Source of the DNA: CAYYBE01 sp964470345
GTDB taxonomy: Bacteria; Babelota; Babeliae; Babelales; Babelaceae
Reading direction: 5' to 3'
Assembly: GCA_964470345.1 (NCBI GenBank)
Contig: CAYYBE010000001.1
Coordinates: 94,241-158,240 of the forward strand
DNA length: 64,000 nucleotides
A program made the translations under genes and the position numbers. This document shows positions 1-9,820 of the stretch, piece after piece. The notes beneath the pieces are model-generated. The model was not told the DNA's origin and did no database searches. It saw nothing but the letters and a program-made list of their open reading frames with translations. The number at the start of each line of letters is the position of its first letter. The first letter of the stretch is position 1.

Positions 1-87
1 ACTGCCCGATTTTTATCTGCTTCTCTCAACAAAAAATGCATAAGCGGGTATACTAAGAAAAAATTAACTTTCAGTGTGGAGATTTTC

Positions 88-1533
88 ATGAATAACGTAC
101 GTACTCGTTTTGCCCCAAGTCCAACCGGTTATTTGCATGTCGGCGGCCTGCGAACTGCTTTGTATGCCTATCTTTTTGCCAAACGGCATGGGGGAACGTT
201 TGTGTTACGTATCGAAGACACTGATCAGGAGCGTCTATTTCCCCGCGCGGCTGAAGGCATTGTCGAAGCGCTCAATTGGGCGGGTATAACGATCGACGAA
301 GGTCCTCATGTGGGCGGGCCATATGGTTCATATGTTCAGTCAGAGCGGCTTGATCTCTATAAAAAACATGCGCTAGAACTGGTAGAAGCGGGGCATGCAT
401 ACTATTGTTTTTGTAGCTCGGAGCGGCTCGATCGAATGCGCGAATTGCAAATGGCTCAAAACAAGCCATCGTCATATGATCGTCGCTGTCGTAAGTTAAC
501 CCCAGAAGAAGTTGCCCAAAAGCTTGCAGCAGGCGAACCCTCCGTCATTCGTATGAAAGTTCCACTCGTTGGCGATGTTACGTTTACTGATCTGGTTCGC
601 GGTAAAATCAACTTTTCGTATAACGTGATTGACGATCAAGTATTATTAAAATCTGACGGCTTTCCAACCTATCACCTAGCGGTTGTCGTTGACGATCATT
701 ACATGAAGATTAGCCATGTGATTCGTGGTGAAGAGTGGCTTTCTAGTACCCCAAAGCATATTTTGCTCAATCAATACTTTGGCTGGGAAATGCCACAAGT
801 AGCCCACTTGTCTCTTATTCTCAATCCAGACCGCAGTAAATTAAGCAAGCGGCAAGGTGATGTTGCTGTCGAAGATTACCGTGCCAAGGGGTATCTGCCC
901 GAAGCGCTGGTCAATTTCGTAGCTCTTTTAGGGTGGAATCCTGGTGACGAGCGTGAGATTTTTTCGTTAGCCGCGCTTGAGAAAGAATTTTCACTCGAAC
1001 GCGTGGGCAAGTCAGGAGCGATTTTTGATATTGAAAAATTAAACTGGATGAACCAACAGTATATTATCTATAAGCCGCTTGAAGAGCTTGTTGCCGATGT
1101 AAAGCCATTTTGTACAGCTCATGGTTGTGCTGGCGTGAGTGACGAGTATCTTAAGCAGGTTGTTACCCTCATGAAAGATCGCGCTATTACATTGCCTGAT
1201 TTTTGTGTGAAGGCCTCATACTTTTTTAAAGATCCAACGACGTTTGACGAACAGGCACGAGCAAAAAATTGGAAGCCGGAAACCGCTGCTCATCTTACGG
1301 CGCTTTCAGAGGCTTTCTCAGCTCTCGATGAATTTACTACCCAGGCAGCTGAACAAGCACTGCGTGCAACAGCGCAAACGCTTGGTGTCGGGGCAGGGGC
1401 TTTGATTCACCCTGTTCGCTTAGCGGTAACGGGTGTTTCCAATGGGCCAGGGCTTTTTGCAACGCTTGAAGCGCTCGGTAAAGATGTGGTTACTCGTCGG
1501 ATTGCTTTTGCGATCAAAGCATTGGGTGTATAG
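88..1533 (+). CDS. gltX: glutamyl-tRNA synthetase
   Basis: Class I aminoacyl-tRNA synthetase that charges tRNA-Glu (and perhaps tRNA-Gln in a lineage using the transamidation route) in the cytoplasm. The N-terminus APSPTGYLHVGG carries the HIGH-type signature at residues 17-20, and KLSKRQG near residue 251 is the KMSKS loop. The 481-aa length is normal for the family. An in-frame GTG lies at 76, but ATG 88 has GGAG six bases upstream and gives the canonical start just before RFAPSPTG. It is a single gene followed by a 135-bp gap. Discriminating from non-discriminating specificity cannot be told by eye. Confidence 0.97.
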   Translation: MNNVRTRFAPSPTGYLHVGGLRTALYAYLFAKRHGGTFVLRIEDTDQERLFPRAAEGIVEALNWAGITIDEGPHVGGPYGSYVQSERLDLYKKHALELVEAGHAYYCFCSSERLDRMRELQMAQNKPSSYDRRCRKLTPEEVAQKLAAGEPSVIRMKVPLVGDVTFTDLVRGKINFSYNVIDDQVLLKSDGFPTYHLAVVVDDHYMKISHVIRGEEWLSSTPKHILLNQYFGWEMPQVAHLSLILNPDRSKLSKRQGDVAVEDYRAKGYLPEALVNFVALLGWNPGDEREIFSLAALEKEFSLERVGKSGAIFDIEKLNWMNQQYIIYKPLEELVADVKPFCTAHGCAGVSDEYLKQVVTLMKDRAITLPDFCVKASYFFKDPTTFDEQARAKNWKPETAAHLTALSEAFSALDEFTTQAAEQALRATAQTLGVGAGALIHPVRLAVTGVSNGPGLFATLEALGKDVVTRRIAFAIKALGV

Positions 1534-1668
1534 GTATACGCGCGACCTTTCTATTGTTCATTCTCATACGCTTTTTCTCTGAAGCTTTGACTTTTGCCCC
1601 TCCAATTTGGTAGGTTTCATCCCGACCTCTTGTGGGGGAGTAAGGAGACAAAAAAAGGAGAGAGAGTT

Positions 1669-1947
1669 ATGAAAAAGTGTGTAAAAATCGTTCTGCATAT
1701 TCCAGTGATTAAGGGATTTCTGCAAGATGTTGTACAAGAACATGCACGTCGTCTTGGGCTTGAGGGTGTCGCCCAATTGCAGCTGCCAAGTGAGGTAAGA
1801 ATTGTCGCTTTTGGAGCAAAAGAGGCAATTGATTCATTTATTGATCTTTTGCATAAAGAGACGAGTAAGCACGGGGTAGCGCAAGTAGAAGTGGAGCCGT
1901 TTATTAAAGATCGGGACTATCGCGGTATCTTTAGAATCATCGAATAA
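1669..1947 (+). CDS. acylphosphatase-like small protein, catalytic residues apparently lost
   Basis: A 92-aa protein whose length and motif order match the acylphosphatase fold: a KIVLHIPVIKGFLQDVV segment where active enzymes have V-x-G-x-V-Q-G-V-x-F-R, then ARRLGLEGVAQLQ, then VRIVAFGAKEAIDSFIDLL, and a final strand. The usual catalytic Arg after GF is replaced (GFLQ), and the VxN asparagine of the next strand is not seen. An AAAGGAG ribosome-binding site at 1654-1660 sets the ATG at 1669; the frame is open further upstream but without a good start. By family knowledge active enzymes hydrolyse acyl phosphates; this copy is probably a binding or structural relative. The fold assignment rests on visual pattern matching. 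Confidence 0.6.
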   Translation: MKKCVKIVLHIPVIKGFLQDVVQEHARRLGLEGVAQLQLPSEVRIVAFGAKEAIDSFIDLLHKETSKHGVAQVEVEPFIKDRDYRGIFRIIE

Positions 1948-2058
1948 CCAGAGCCTTTACAAAGGTATGCTTGGACTATTGGCGCGTGTCTTCGCGAAAA
2001 CTTCATGGTACACTGATATGCATAGTAACACGCTTGATGTAGCAAGGATTTTTTTTCC

Positions 2059-5000
2059 ATGATGGGCTATCGGATCGGGAGCCTGTTTGGGCTTTTGTTC
2101 TGTATAGGGACGGTGGCTCAGTCGCAGGTAGCTTCACATACACCTCTTACCTATTTACAATCACTTGATTGCTCTCTTGCACCATTGCAAGATTGTAAGA
2201 AGCAGATAGCAATATTTTTATCAGGATTGTCCATTTACGCAGTAAAAATTACGGCAGATTACGCATTTGATGAGCAAGAAATTCGTACGATCTTAGCCTT
2301 GCCAGAAAATAAAACACCATTGAAAGGCTACTTGGTTAATGATCTTTGGAATGGGATTACGCTTCTTGCCAAGAAGCACAAATTTACTCAACTTAAGCTC
2401 ACTAAACAGATTGACCCGCTCGGTTTAACGCTTGTATTGCATCTTGCCAGTGCTTGGACGTTGGAGCGAGTGCGATTGAGTGGTTCGTTAATTGGGAAAG
2501 ATCGCTATCGCTCATTCTATTTGATGGAGCCGGGCGATGTATTTGATCGAGAACAGCATGAAGTGAGTATCGAGAAAATTAGATCAGCACTGGTTGATGA
2601 TGGCTACTTTAATGCTCAGGTTCATGATACGCTCACGCGTGATAAACCGACCAAGTCGATTGTTGTCTCTTTGGATATTGAACAAGGGAAGCAGTTTGTT
2701 ATCGATGATGTTACGGTATGCCCCAATACCAAACAAGGATTATGTGGATCAGATTGTGACGTGACGATTAAACGCGCTCAAAAGCGTCTGTTGCGTGCAC
2801 TAAAAGGTGCCTATTTTTCTAAAAAAACGGTTGATGATGAGACCAAGAAATTGCTCGAGTTTTTCGTAGAGCGTGGATATTTACACAGCGCGGTTTCTTT
2901 AGAACAGTCGCTGAATACGCAAGACGGGCGCGTTCGACTTTATTTTGAGATAACCCTTAAATATCGTAACCAATTTGAATTCTTTGGAAATCTCTTTTTT
3001 ACCCGCAAGCAGCTGTTAGACCAAGTTTTACTCTTCGGCTCTTCTGCGGTATTGATACCCCCATCGCTGATAGCTGAAGAGATTATGTCGCTCTATAAAC
3101 AAGAAGGTTTTTTTGATGCTCAAGTAACGTGGCAAGAAGATGGTTCTCGTTGCTTTTATTTTATCAAAGAGGGGCGACGGGCTGTTATTAAGCATGTCAG
3201 GCTCGAGGGAGTGAGCGCCCGTTCGGTGGAGGAGCTGACTAAAACCTATTTTTCCCGGTTTTTACAAGCGCGCTTTTTTAATGCCAAGCTTTTACGACAG
3301 GCGTTTGATTGTTTGACCGACTCTTATTTGGAGCTTGGTTTTTGGGATATCGCCCTTACGGGGTATGATTACGAGGCTCAGAAAGATGGCACGTACGATT
3401 TAATCGTGAGAATCAAGGAAGGTGCTCAGCGCTTGCTCGCTGTTGTTTCGGTTGAGCAGGGCTTTGGTGTAGATGGGGTGCTTGTGAGTCCCGAAAAGCG
3501 TTGTCCGTTCGGTCCGCGACCGTCCGGTCTAAGACCGTTTAGTGTTCGTTTTATACAGGAACAACGGCAGGCGTTGCTTAAGGCATTGCAAGCGCAGGGG
3601 AAGATCTACGTGACTCCCCGACCAGAATTTATCGAACATGCTGATGGGCTTGAAGTGGTCTGGAAATTTTCTGGGTACCCAGAAGCTGTTTCTTTTGGTA
3701 AAACAGTGCTTGTTGGAAGTGGGGTATTGCCTGCGCAGGTGATTACTCGAGAATTGGCCTACCAAGAAGGGGAGCTGTGGGACCAGAAAAAGATTGAACA
3801 ATCGGTTGCTCGCCTTAAAAGTTTGAATATTTTTGATCTTATTTCTCTTTCTCCAGAAGATCCAGCAAAGCCTGAAGCACGTAAGACGATGGTACTTAAA
3901 TATGCCCAAGATACACCCTATGAAGTACGGGCTCGTCTTGGAATTCAAGGGGTTAATCGTAATATTGTTGAATTTAAGTGGGATGGCCTTTCATACAAAC
4001 TGGGTGGAAGCTTCTTTGTTAAAAATCCGTTTAACCAGGGTGACCACTTCCGTTTTGATCTTGATTTTTCACGGTATATGTACACCGTTTCTGCCAGTTA
4101 TCACTTTCCCTGGTTTATAGCGTGGCCGGTTCGTACTGAGTTAAAGGGGTATAGCAGTCACCTAGATCAACCAGTGGTCGTTGGAAATCCTGCTATTTTG
4201 TACCGCTCCTCCCAGGATGGGGTGTTACTTGGTTTTACGCGAAATTTCTCATCGGTCGAAACTGGAGTCAATATCGGGGTCGAATCGATGAATATTAAGC
4301 CAAGTAAATTATTGCCAGTCTGTGATCCTCGGGGTGAGCTTGCGCGGGCAATCCATCTAGATCCTTGTTTTATCGACCGCAGGACCTGGTATTGGTATAT
4401 TGAGCCGACCGTCATTATTAACCGTCTTGATAATCGCCTGCAGCCTACGAAAGGGACTTTGACACTCTTTTCTCTCAAGGGGATGGTCCCGCCTTCGGCC
4501 TGTCGAGCCGCTTTTTGCAAGTTTATTTTTGAGCAATCAGTTTTGTTTCCATTGGGAGGGGGTGGCAGTTGTCCATGGGTATTGGCGTTACGAGGTCGTG
4601 CGGGTACGATTGTCGGTGCAAAGTTTTCTCATATTATCCCCATTGAGCGATTTTACTTAGGGGGTGCTTATTCGGTTCGTAGTTATGAACCGGACCTTGT
4701 TCCGCCCCTCAATCCGTTTATTGATAGTGATGGCAAGCGTAATTTTGTTCCTACTGGTGGTAGATCAATGGTTAACGGCAATGCTGAAATCCGCTTTCCG
4801 ATTTACTCAAGTTTGGGAGGAGTCGTCTTTGCTGACGTCGGTGCTCTATCTGATAAGGGGTTTAATGTCGTTACCCTCAAGCACGCGGCGACAGCCTTAG
4901 GATGTGGACTTCGTTTAAATACGCCGGTTGGTCCCCTTCGTTTTGATATCGGGTGGAAATTGAGCCATCCAGAGACTGCGTATGGGATTGATTGCAGCGG

Positions 5001-5064
5001 GAATACGAAGTGCCGTTTTTCAAAGTCATTTGCCTGGTATTTGGCACTTGGAAACCCGTTCTGA
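2059..5064 (+). CDS. bamA: BamA/Omp85-type outer-membrane assembly protein
   Basis: A 1001-aa exported protein with an N-terminal signal peptide (hydrophobic stretch about residues 6-22). Several POTRA-like repeats follow; examples are GYFNAQVHDTL, GYLHSAVSL, GFFDAQVTW and GFWDIALTG, each the typical strand of a POTRA unit. The C-terminal ~400 residues alternate like a 16-strand barrel and contain GGAYSVRSYEP, matching the conserved VRGY/F loop motif, then FRFDIGW-type strands and a terminal Phe. By family the product folds barrel proteins into the outer membrane. ATG 2059 and ATG 2062 are equally possible starts. It is longer than the Escherichia coli protein (about 800 aa), mainly in the periplasmic part. 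TamA is the main alternative. Confidence 0.85.
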   Translation: MMGYRIGSLFGLLFCIGTVAQSQVASHTPLTYLQSLDCSLAPLQDCKKQIAIFLSGLSIYAVKITADYAFDEQEIRTILALPENKTPLKGYLVNDLWNGITLLAKKHKFTQLKLTKQIDPLGLTLVLHLASAWTLERVRLSGSLIGKDRYRSFYLMEPGDVFDREQHEVSIEKIRSALVDDGYFNAQVHDTLTRDKPTKSIVVSLDIEQGKQFVIDDVTVCPNTKQGLCGSDCDVTIKRAQKRLLRALKGAYFSKKTVDDETKKLLEFFVERGYLHSAVSLEQSLNTQDGRVRLYFEITLKYRNQFEFFGNLFFTRKQLLDQVLLFGSSAVLIPPSLIAEEIMSLYKQEGFFDAQVTWQEDGSRCFYFIKEGRRAVIKHVRLEGVSARSVEELTKTYFSRFLQARFFNAKLLRQAFDCLTDSYLELGFWDIALTGYDYEAQKDGTYDLIVRIKEGAQRLLAVVSVEQGFGVDGVLVSPEKRCPFGPRPSGLRPFSVRFIQEQRQALLKALQAQGKIYVTPRPEFIEHADGLEVVWKFSGYPEAVSFGKTVLVGSGVLPAQVITRELAYQEGELWDQKKIEQSVARLKSLNIFDLISLSPEDPAKPEARKTMVLKYAQDTPYEVRARLGIQGVNRNIVEFKWDGLSYKLGGSFFVKNPFNQGDHFRFDLDFSRYMYTVSASYHFPWFIAWPVRTELKGYSSHLDQPVVVGNPAILYRSSQDGVLLGFTRNFSSVETGVNIGVESMNIKPSKLLPVCDPRGELARAIHLDPCFIDRRTWYWYIEPTVIINRLDNRLQPTKGTLTLFSLKGMVPPSACRAAFCKFIFEQSVLFPLGGGGSCPWVLALRGRAGTIVGAKFSHIIPIERFYLGGAYSVRSYEPDLVPPLNPFIDSDGKRNFVPTGGRSMVNGNAEIRFPIYSSLGGVVFADVGALSDKGFNVVTLKHAATALGCGLRLNTPVGPLRFDIGWKLSHPETAYGIDCSGNTKCRFSKSFAWYLALGNPF

Positions 5065-5138
5065 GAAATTCTTTGCATTCTGTGCAAAAACCCTCTATAT
5101 TCAAAACATATTCATTGTTCTGTCGGGGGAGAAAAAAC

Positions 5139-5879
5139 ATGTCGGACCAATCCGAAAATAGAGACTCTGGGAGCCGCGCTCTTTTAGAAAAAAATGGAAG
5201 TACGCATGAGGCGCATGAAGCCTGTTTGCGCGAAGAGCTCCTGCATCATTTCCCCTACGCCGTATTTTCGGTGGCAATAGGGTTTGTTGTTCTAGCGCTT
5301 GTATCGGTTATTGGGTTGGGTCTTACTGCTGATGCCCAAGTAATGCGATCAGGGTACCATGTCTTATTCCATTCCTTTCACTATCTTCACTTAGTATTTG
5401 CCGTGACGGGGACGTGTATCACGTTTTTGCGTTTTTCTTCCAGCTTACTCCGTTGTATAGCGGTTTCGCTGCTGGCTCCTGCGCTTTTTTGTACCCTTTC
5501 TGATGTGGCGTTACCTGCTTTGGTAGGGCAGTTGCTTGGTGGAGAAATGGATGTTCATATTTGTTTTTTTTCACCGCGTGATCTTTTGAATACGCTTCCG
5601 TTTATGGGAGCGGGGCTTTTGGCTGGATTTTCTATAGCCGGTCATTACCGTCCATTTTTGAATATTGTTTCTATGGGTGCCCATTTTGCCCATATTTTAA
5701 TTAGTTCATTGGCTGCTATTTTTTACATGGTTTCCAATGGATTTGAAGAGTGGTTTACAATGATGGGGCCGCTTTTTTTCTTATTGATTTTAGCTGTTGT
5801 GGTTCCGTGTACCATTTCAGATGTCATTGTTCCCATGTATTTTGCCCGACGTTCGTGTGAGTGCGATGAAAGACATTAG
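5139..5879 (+). CDS. six-helix membrane protein of unknown function, cotranscribed with potABCD
   Basis: I do not recognise this 246-aa family. A charged N-terminal tail of about 40 residues precedes six hydrophobic segments. Helix 2 is unusually His-rich (GYHVLFHSFHYLHL) and helix 5 has AHFAHI; the sequence SDV-x-x-P occurs twice (SDVALP and SDVIVP), at the ends of helices 3 and 6. Such His/Asp placement inside helices could bind a metal or protons, which is inference. ATG 5139 follows a GGGGGAG-type site; the frame stays open upstream to 4992 but that part overlaps the bamA end and has no good start. Its 3' end overlaps potA by 14 bases, implying translational coupling with the polyamine transporter. 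Confidence 0.8.
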   Translation: MSDQSENRDSGSRALLEKNGSTHEAHEACLREELLHHFPYAVFSVAIGFVVLALVSVIGLGLTADAQVMRSGYHVLFHSFHYLHLVFAVTGTCITFLRFSSSLLRCIAVSLLAPALFCTLSDVALPALVGQLLGGEMDVHICFFSPRDLLNTLPFMGAGLLAGFSIAGHYRPFLNIVSMGAHFAHILISSLAAIFYMVSNGFEEWFTMMGPLFFLLILAVVVPCTISDVIVPMYFARRSCECDERH

Positions 5880-6960
5880 AATAGAATCAGTTACCAAATC
5901 ATTTGCAGGTGAGGTTATTCTTGAAAACCTCAGTTTAACTATTCCTGGGGGAAAGTTTTTTGCCCTCTTAGGACCCAGTGGTTGTGGAAAAACAACCTTG
6001 CTTCGCTTGATTGGTGGTTTTGAAACGGTTGACCGAGGGAAGATCTTTTTGGGTGACGAAGATATTACCGATCGCCCGATTAATCAAAGAAAAATTAACA
6101 CAGTTTTTCAAAATTATGGTCTCTTTCCCCATCTCAATGTCTTTGAAAATATCGCCTACTCGCAACGTTTACGAGGGGTGAGCGAAGAAATTATTAAAGA
6201 AAAAGTTACGAAGATTTTGCATACGGTTAATTTGTCAGCGCATGCAGATAAATCGATTAGTCAGCTTTCTGGTGGGCAGCAGCAGCGTGTTGCTCTTGCT
6301 CGAGCCGTTATTAATGAACCTGAAGTTCTTTTGCTTGATGAACCATTAGCAGCTCTTGATTTTAAGCTTCGTGAGAAGATGCTTGTTGAGCTGATTGAAC
6401 TCCAAGACAAGCTCAAAACGACATTTATTTATGTGACGCATGATCAGTTTGAAGCATTGACCGTTGCTGATCAAATGGCGATTCTGAATTATGATGGACA
6501 AATTGAGCAGATTGGGACACCAAAAGAAATTTATGAATTTCCAAGCTCCTCATTTGTAGCACAGTTTGTAGGAACGACCAATATCTTTCAGGGAAAGCTT
6601 TCTCGCGTTGATGGGCAAATGATGATTGCTGTTGATCAAGTAGGCAATTTTCTTGTCGACGTTGCTTCCCATAAACAGGTGTGGGTTGATCAGGAACGGG
6701 ATGTACTCATGAGTATTCGTCCCGAAAAGATTTTTATCAGTAAAAAACTGGTTCCTGGCTTTGCTAATCATATGCGTGGTATTGTGCAGGCGATTATTTA
6801 TCATGGTCGATCAACGCAATATAATGTTCGTCTGGTAAGTGGGCAAGTTATTCAAGTGTTTGAACAGAATGAGGAACACTTTCCTCAAGAAGTTATCGAC
6901 TATGATAATGAAGTGTATTTGTCCTGGCAAAAAGAAAACGTGGCGGTCCTTGAACGATGA
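5866..6960 (+). CDS. potA: spermidine/putrescine ABC transporter ATP-binding protein
   Basis: The 364-aa ATPase subunit of a polyamine importer. It has Walker A GPSGCGKTT near residue 37, the Q-loop in VFQNYGLFPH, the ABC signature LSGGQQQRVALARA, Walker B VLLLDEP and the H-loop (YVTHDQ), then a TOBE-type C-terminal region from about residue 245. ATG 5866 lies inside the end of the upstream membrane-protein gene (14-base overlap). It is followed by potB with an ATGA four-base overlap. The order potA-potB-potC-potD is the classical one, so the transported substrate is likely spermidine and/or putrescine, though this class also includes related importers. Confidence 0.93.
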   Translation: MKDIRIESVTKSFAGEVILENLSLTIPGGKFFALLGPSGCGKTTLLRLIGGFETVDRGKIFLGDEDITDRPINQRKINTVFQNYGLFPHLNVFENIAYSQRLRGVSEEIIKEKVTKILHTVNLSAHADKSISQLSGGQQQRVALARAVINEPEVLLLDEPLAALDFKLREKMLVELIELQDKLKTTFIYVTHDQFEALTVADQMAILNYDGQIEQIGTPKEIYEFPSSSFVAQFVGTTNIFQGKLSRVDGQMMIAVDQVGNFLVDVASHKQVWVDQERDVLMSIRPEKIFISKKLVPGFANHMRGIVQAIIYHGRSTQYNVRLVSGQVIQVFEQNEEHFPQEVIDYDNEVYLSWQKENVAVLER

Positions 6961-7799
6961 ACGAACTTACTGAACGCAAAAGTCTTACTTCGCTTTTTCC
7001 GCTGTTTGCAGGTACTGCTGGCTTTGTGTGGCAGGTGCTCTTTTTTTATATCCCTCTCTTTTTTATTATTATTTTGAGTTTTACCGGTCCAGGAGTCGTT
7101 GGGTATTTTGAACCGTTTATGACATCGTCCTATGTCAAAGTTATTTGGCGCTCGTTAGTACTCGCTTTTTTCAATGCGACGGTATGTGCGTTAATCGCTT
7201 ATCCATTGGCCTATTTTCTTGCGTTTCAAGTTCGCCGTTTTAAATCATTTTTACTTTTCTTAGTAATTTTGCCATTTTGGAATAACTTTTTATTACATGT
7301 GTATGCATGGATTTTTGTGTTGGATCGTCATGGGATGGTCAATTCTATATTAAAAGCACTTGGTCTTATCCATGAACCACTCCATCTTTTAAATACGCCA
7401 TTTGCTGTTGGAATCATGATGGTCTATTTTTATCTTCCCTTCATGATTATGCCCCTCTATGCATCACTTGAACAGTTTGATCACCGCTTGTTAGAAGCTT
7501 CCCTTGATTTGGGGGCGACCTGGTGGCAAACGGTACGACGAGTGCTGCTTCCGTTAACGATGTCCGGTTTGCGTTCTGGATTTTTTCTCGTATTTATTCC
7601 ATCGTTTGGTGAATTTGCCATACCTGAATTTATGGGTGGAGACAAAACAATGTATGTAGGTTCCGTTGTTTCTCATCTTATTTTGGGAGCACAAACGGTG
7701 GGAGCTGGCGCAGCATTTACTGTTCTAAGTTCTGTTGCGCTTATTGTGGTTGCAGGGTTTCTCTTCTTTCTTATGAAAAGGGTTTTACGTGGATCATAA
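6957..7799 (+). CDS. potB: spermidine/putrescine ABC transporter permease PotB
   Basis: A 280-aa inner-membrane permease with six predicted helices and the MetI-type EAA loop (LLEASLDLGATWWQTVRRVLLP), the contact point for the ATPase. It overlaps potA by ATGA and is overlapped by potC, as expected for a tightly coupled operon. It would form the translocation pore with PotC. Confidence 0.93.
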   Translation: MNELTERKSLTSLFPLFAGTAGFVWQVLFFYIPLFFIIILSFTGPGVVGYFEPFMTSSYVKVIWRSLVLAFFNATVCALIAYPLAYFLAFQVRRFKSFLLFLVILPFWNNFLLHVYAWIFVLDRHGMVNSILKALGLIHEPLHLLNTPFAVGIMMVYFYLPFMIMPLYASLEQFDHRLLEASLDLGATWWQTVRRVLLPLTMSGLRSGFFLVFIPSFGEFAIPEFMGGDKTMYVGSVVSHLILGAQTVGAGAAFTVLSSVALIVVAGFLFFLMKRVLRGS

Positions 7800-8577
7800 A
7801 AGCCTCTTTCGTGCCCGGTGGACTGGCATTATTTTTGCATTAGCAACCTATGCTTTTTTATATATACCTATTTTGGTGTTAGTTATCTTCTCGTTTAGTA
7901 GTGGAAGGTTTCCAGCCCCTTGGAGTGGTTTTACGTGGCAGTGGTATCAAGAATTGTGGTCGTCAACACACATCTGGGCAGCATTGTATAATTCGTTGCT
8001 TGTTGCGACCTGTGCGACAATTGCCAGTGTTACCATGGGGATCTTGCTGATCTATTATTGTATGCGTTGTGCTGCAGCTCAACGATTTATTGCAGGATTC
8101 TATACAAACCTTGTTATTCCCGAAGTGGTGCTTGCAGTAGGGCTTTTGAGTTTTTTTACCTTCTTTTCTGTCCCTCTCGGCTTGCGAACATTAATTATCG
8201 CCCATACGGTTTTGGGTATCGGCTATGTTGTGCCAATCTTATATCTCCGCTACAAATCACTGAATGCAGGACTTATTGAAAGTTCTCTCGATCTTGGTGC
8301 CACAACAACGCAGACATTTGTAAAAATTGTACTGCCTCTTTTGCGACCAGCAATTTTAACAGCTGCACTTTTGACGTTTATTATTTCGTTTGATGATTTT
8401 GTCCTTTCGTATTTCTGTGCAGGAAATTCTGCTCAAACGCTTTCTCTCTATATTTTAGCGATGTTGCGTTCGGGAATCTCACCGGTTGTTAATGCGCTTT
8501 CGACGTTATTATTAGTTATTAGCAGTATTCTTGTGTTAATTTTCTGCTCGCTCAGTGTTCGCATTCGAATCTTTTAG
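7789..8577 (+). CDS. potC: spermidine/putrescine ABC transporter permease PotC
   Basis: The 262-aa second permease of the polyamine importer. It has six hydrophobic segments and an EAA loop (LIESSLDLGATTTQTFVKIVLP). The start is GTG at 7789, preceded by AAAAGG at 7777-7782, and overlaps the end of potB by 11 bases. The FDDFVLSYF segment near the C-terminus is typical of PotC proteins. It pairs with PotB. Confidence 0.92.
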   Translation: MDHKSLFRARWTGIIFALATYAFLYIPILVLVIFSFSSGRFPAPWSGFTWQWYQELWSSTHIWAALYNSLLVATCATIASVTMGILLIYYCMRCAAAQRFIAGFYTNLVIPEVVLAVGLLSFFTFFSVPLGLRTLIIAHTVLGIGYVVPILYLRYKSLNAGLIESSLDLGATTTQTFVKIVLPLLRPAILTAALLTFIISFDDFVLSYFCAGNSAQTLSLYILAMLRSGISPVVNALSTLLLVISSILVLIFCSLSVRIRIF

Positions 8578-8586
8578 GATTTTTCT

Positions 8587-9666
8587 ATGAAGCAACCATA
8601 TTCTCTTTTTGCTCGTATCAGCTTTGTAGCAGCCGTGTGGATCGTTTTGCTTGTAGGGGTCCTTTATCTTCCTGATGCCGTCCAATCGGTGTATGCTCCT
8701 CGTGTTATTCACGTGTTGACGTGGGGTGGGGTGATAGATCCTCTGTATATCCGTGCATTTGAACAAAAGACAGGAATACAGGTGCAGCTTAGTTATTATG
8801 CATCCAATGAGGAGTTGCGTGTAAAGATGCAAAAAACAAAAGGGCAGGGCTATGATCTGATTATGCCATCCGATTATATGGTCGGATTGTTATCAAAAGA
8901 AGGGTTGTTGAAAAAAATCGACCGTACCAAGTTGCCTGCTGAATCAGCATTTTATCCTTTCTTGTTACATAATGCGTTTGATCCTCATAATGACTATTCT
9001 CTCCCATTCTGTTGGGAAGTCTATGGGATTGGATATGACAAGCGCTTTTTTACTGATGGTTTACCAGATTCTTCATGGAAATTGCTTTTTGATAACCCCC
9101 ATGGAACATATAAAGTTGTTATGACCAATGATCCTATTGAAGCTGTTTTATGCGCGGCGCAATATCTTTTTGGAAATGTTGATCGATTAACACCTGAACA
9201 GAGCGAACAAATTCGCTTATTATTAAAAGAGCAACATCAATGGGTAGAAGCCTATGCATCTGCGCGAGCAGGGTATTTTCTTGTAACAGGGACAAGTCCA
9301 TTGGCCTTTACAACGACAACCTATATCTGGCAAGCACGTCAGCATACTGATCAACTTGGCTTTTTTATTCCTCAAGAAGGTGGCTTTATGTCAATTGAAA
9401 GCATAGCTTTGCCTCTTGGTGGAGAGCACGATGATCTTGTGTATCAATTTCTTGCATTTCTGTATCAGCCACAAACGTACATGTATCACTTTCAGCAATT
9501 TTCTAATATACCGGCATTGCGCGAACCATCAATAGAACAAGCGCTTGGAGCAACGGTTGAAACGTTCTTGCAGAACTTTTCTTCATCTTTTGATCGTCTT
9601 GGCTTTTTTCATCGTATTCTTCCTGAGTCGTATTTGAACGATCTTTGGGTTGATGTCAAAAATTAG
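8587..9666 (+). CDS. potD: spermidine/putrescine-binding periplasmic protein
   Basis: The 359-aa substrate-binding protein of the importer. An N-terminal hydrophobic segment (about residues 10-30) acts as a signal peptide or uncleaved anchor. VLTWGGVIDPLYIRAFEQKTG is preceded by a beta strand as in PotD/PotF, and GYDLIMPSDYMV is the conserved first-lobe motif. There is no lipobox Cys. It starts nine bases after potC and closes the operon; a 154-bp gap with a promoter for the next gene follows. Confidence 0.92.
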   Translation: MKQPYSLFARISFVAAVWIVLLVGVLYLPDAVQSVYAPRVIHVLTWGGVIDPLYIRAFEQKTGIQVQLSYYASNEELRVKMQKTKGQGYDLIMPSDYMVGLLSKEGLLKKIDRTKLPAESAFYPFLLHNAFDPHNDYSLPFCWEVYGIGYDKRFFTDGLPDSSWKLLFDNPHGTYKVVMTNDPIEAVLCAAQYLFGNVDRLTPEQSEQIRLLLKEQHQWVEAYASARAGYFLVTGTSPLAFTTTTYIWQARQHTDQLGFFIPQEGGFMSIESIALPLGGEHDDLVYQFLAFLYQPQTYMYHFQQFSNIPALREPSIEQALGATVETFLQNFSSSFDRLGFFHRILPESYLNDLWVDVKN

Positions 9667-9714
9667 TTCTCTTATATACGACTCTTGTGTAAATCTCCCT
9701 TTTTGTGCAAAGCG

Positions 9715-9743
9715 TTGACTTTGTATTTAGAAATAACTAGAAA
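9715..9743 (+). promoter_or_regulatory. sigma-70-type promoter for the large exported-protein pair
   Basis: TTGACT at 9715-9720 and TAGAAA at 9738-9743 are separated by 17 bases in the 154-bp gap before the 9821 gene. The -35 matches five of six consensus bases and the -10 four of six. Confidence 0.5.
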
Positions 9744-9820
9744 TGGAGCAGGTGCTGCAGAATAGAATATCTGAGCATAAAAAATTATTTTGTTTCATTT
9801 TCTAAAGGGAGAGTAGCGTT

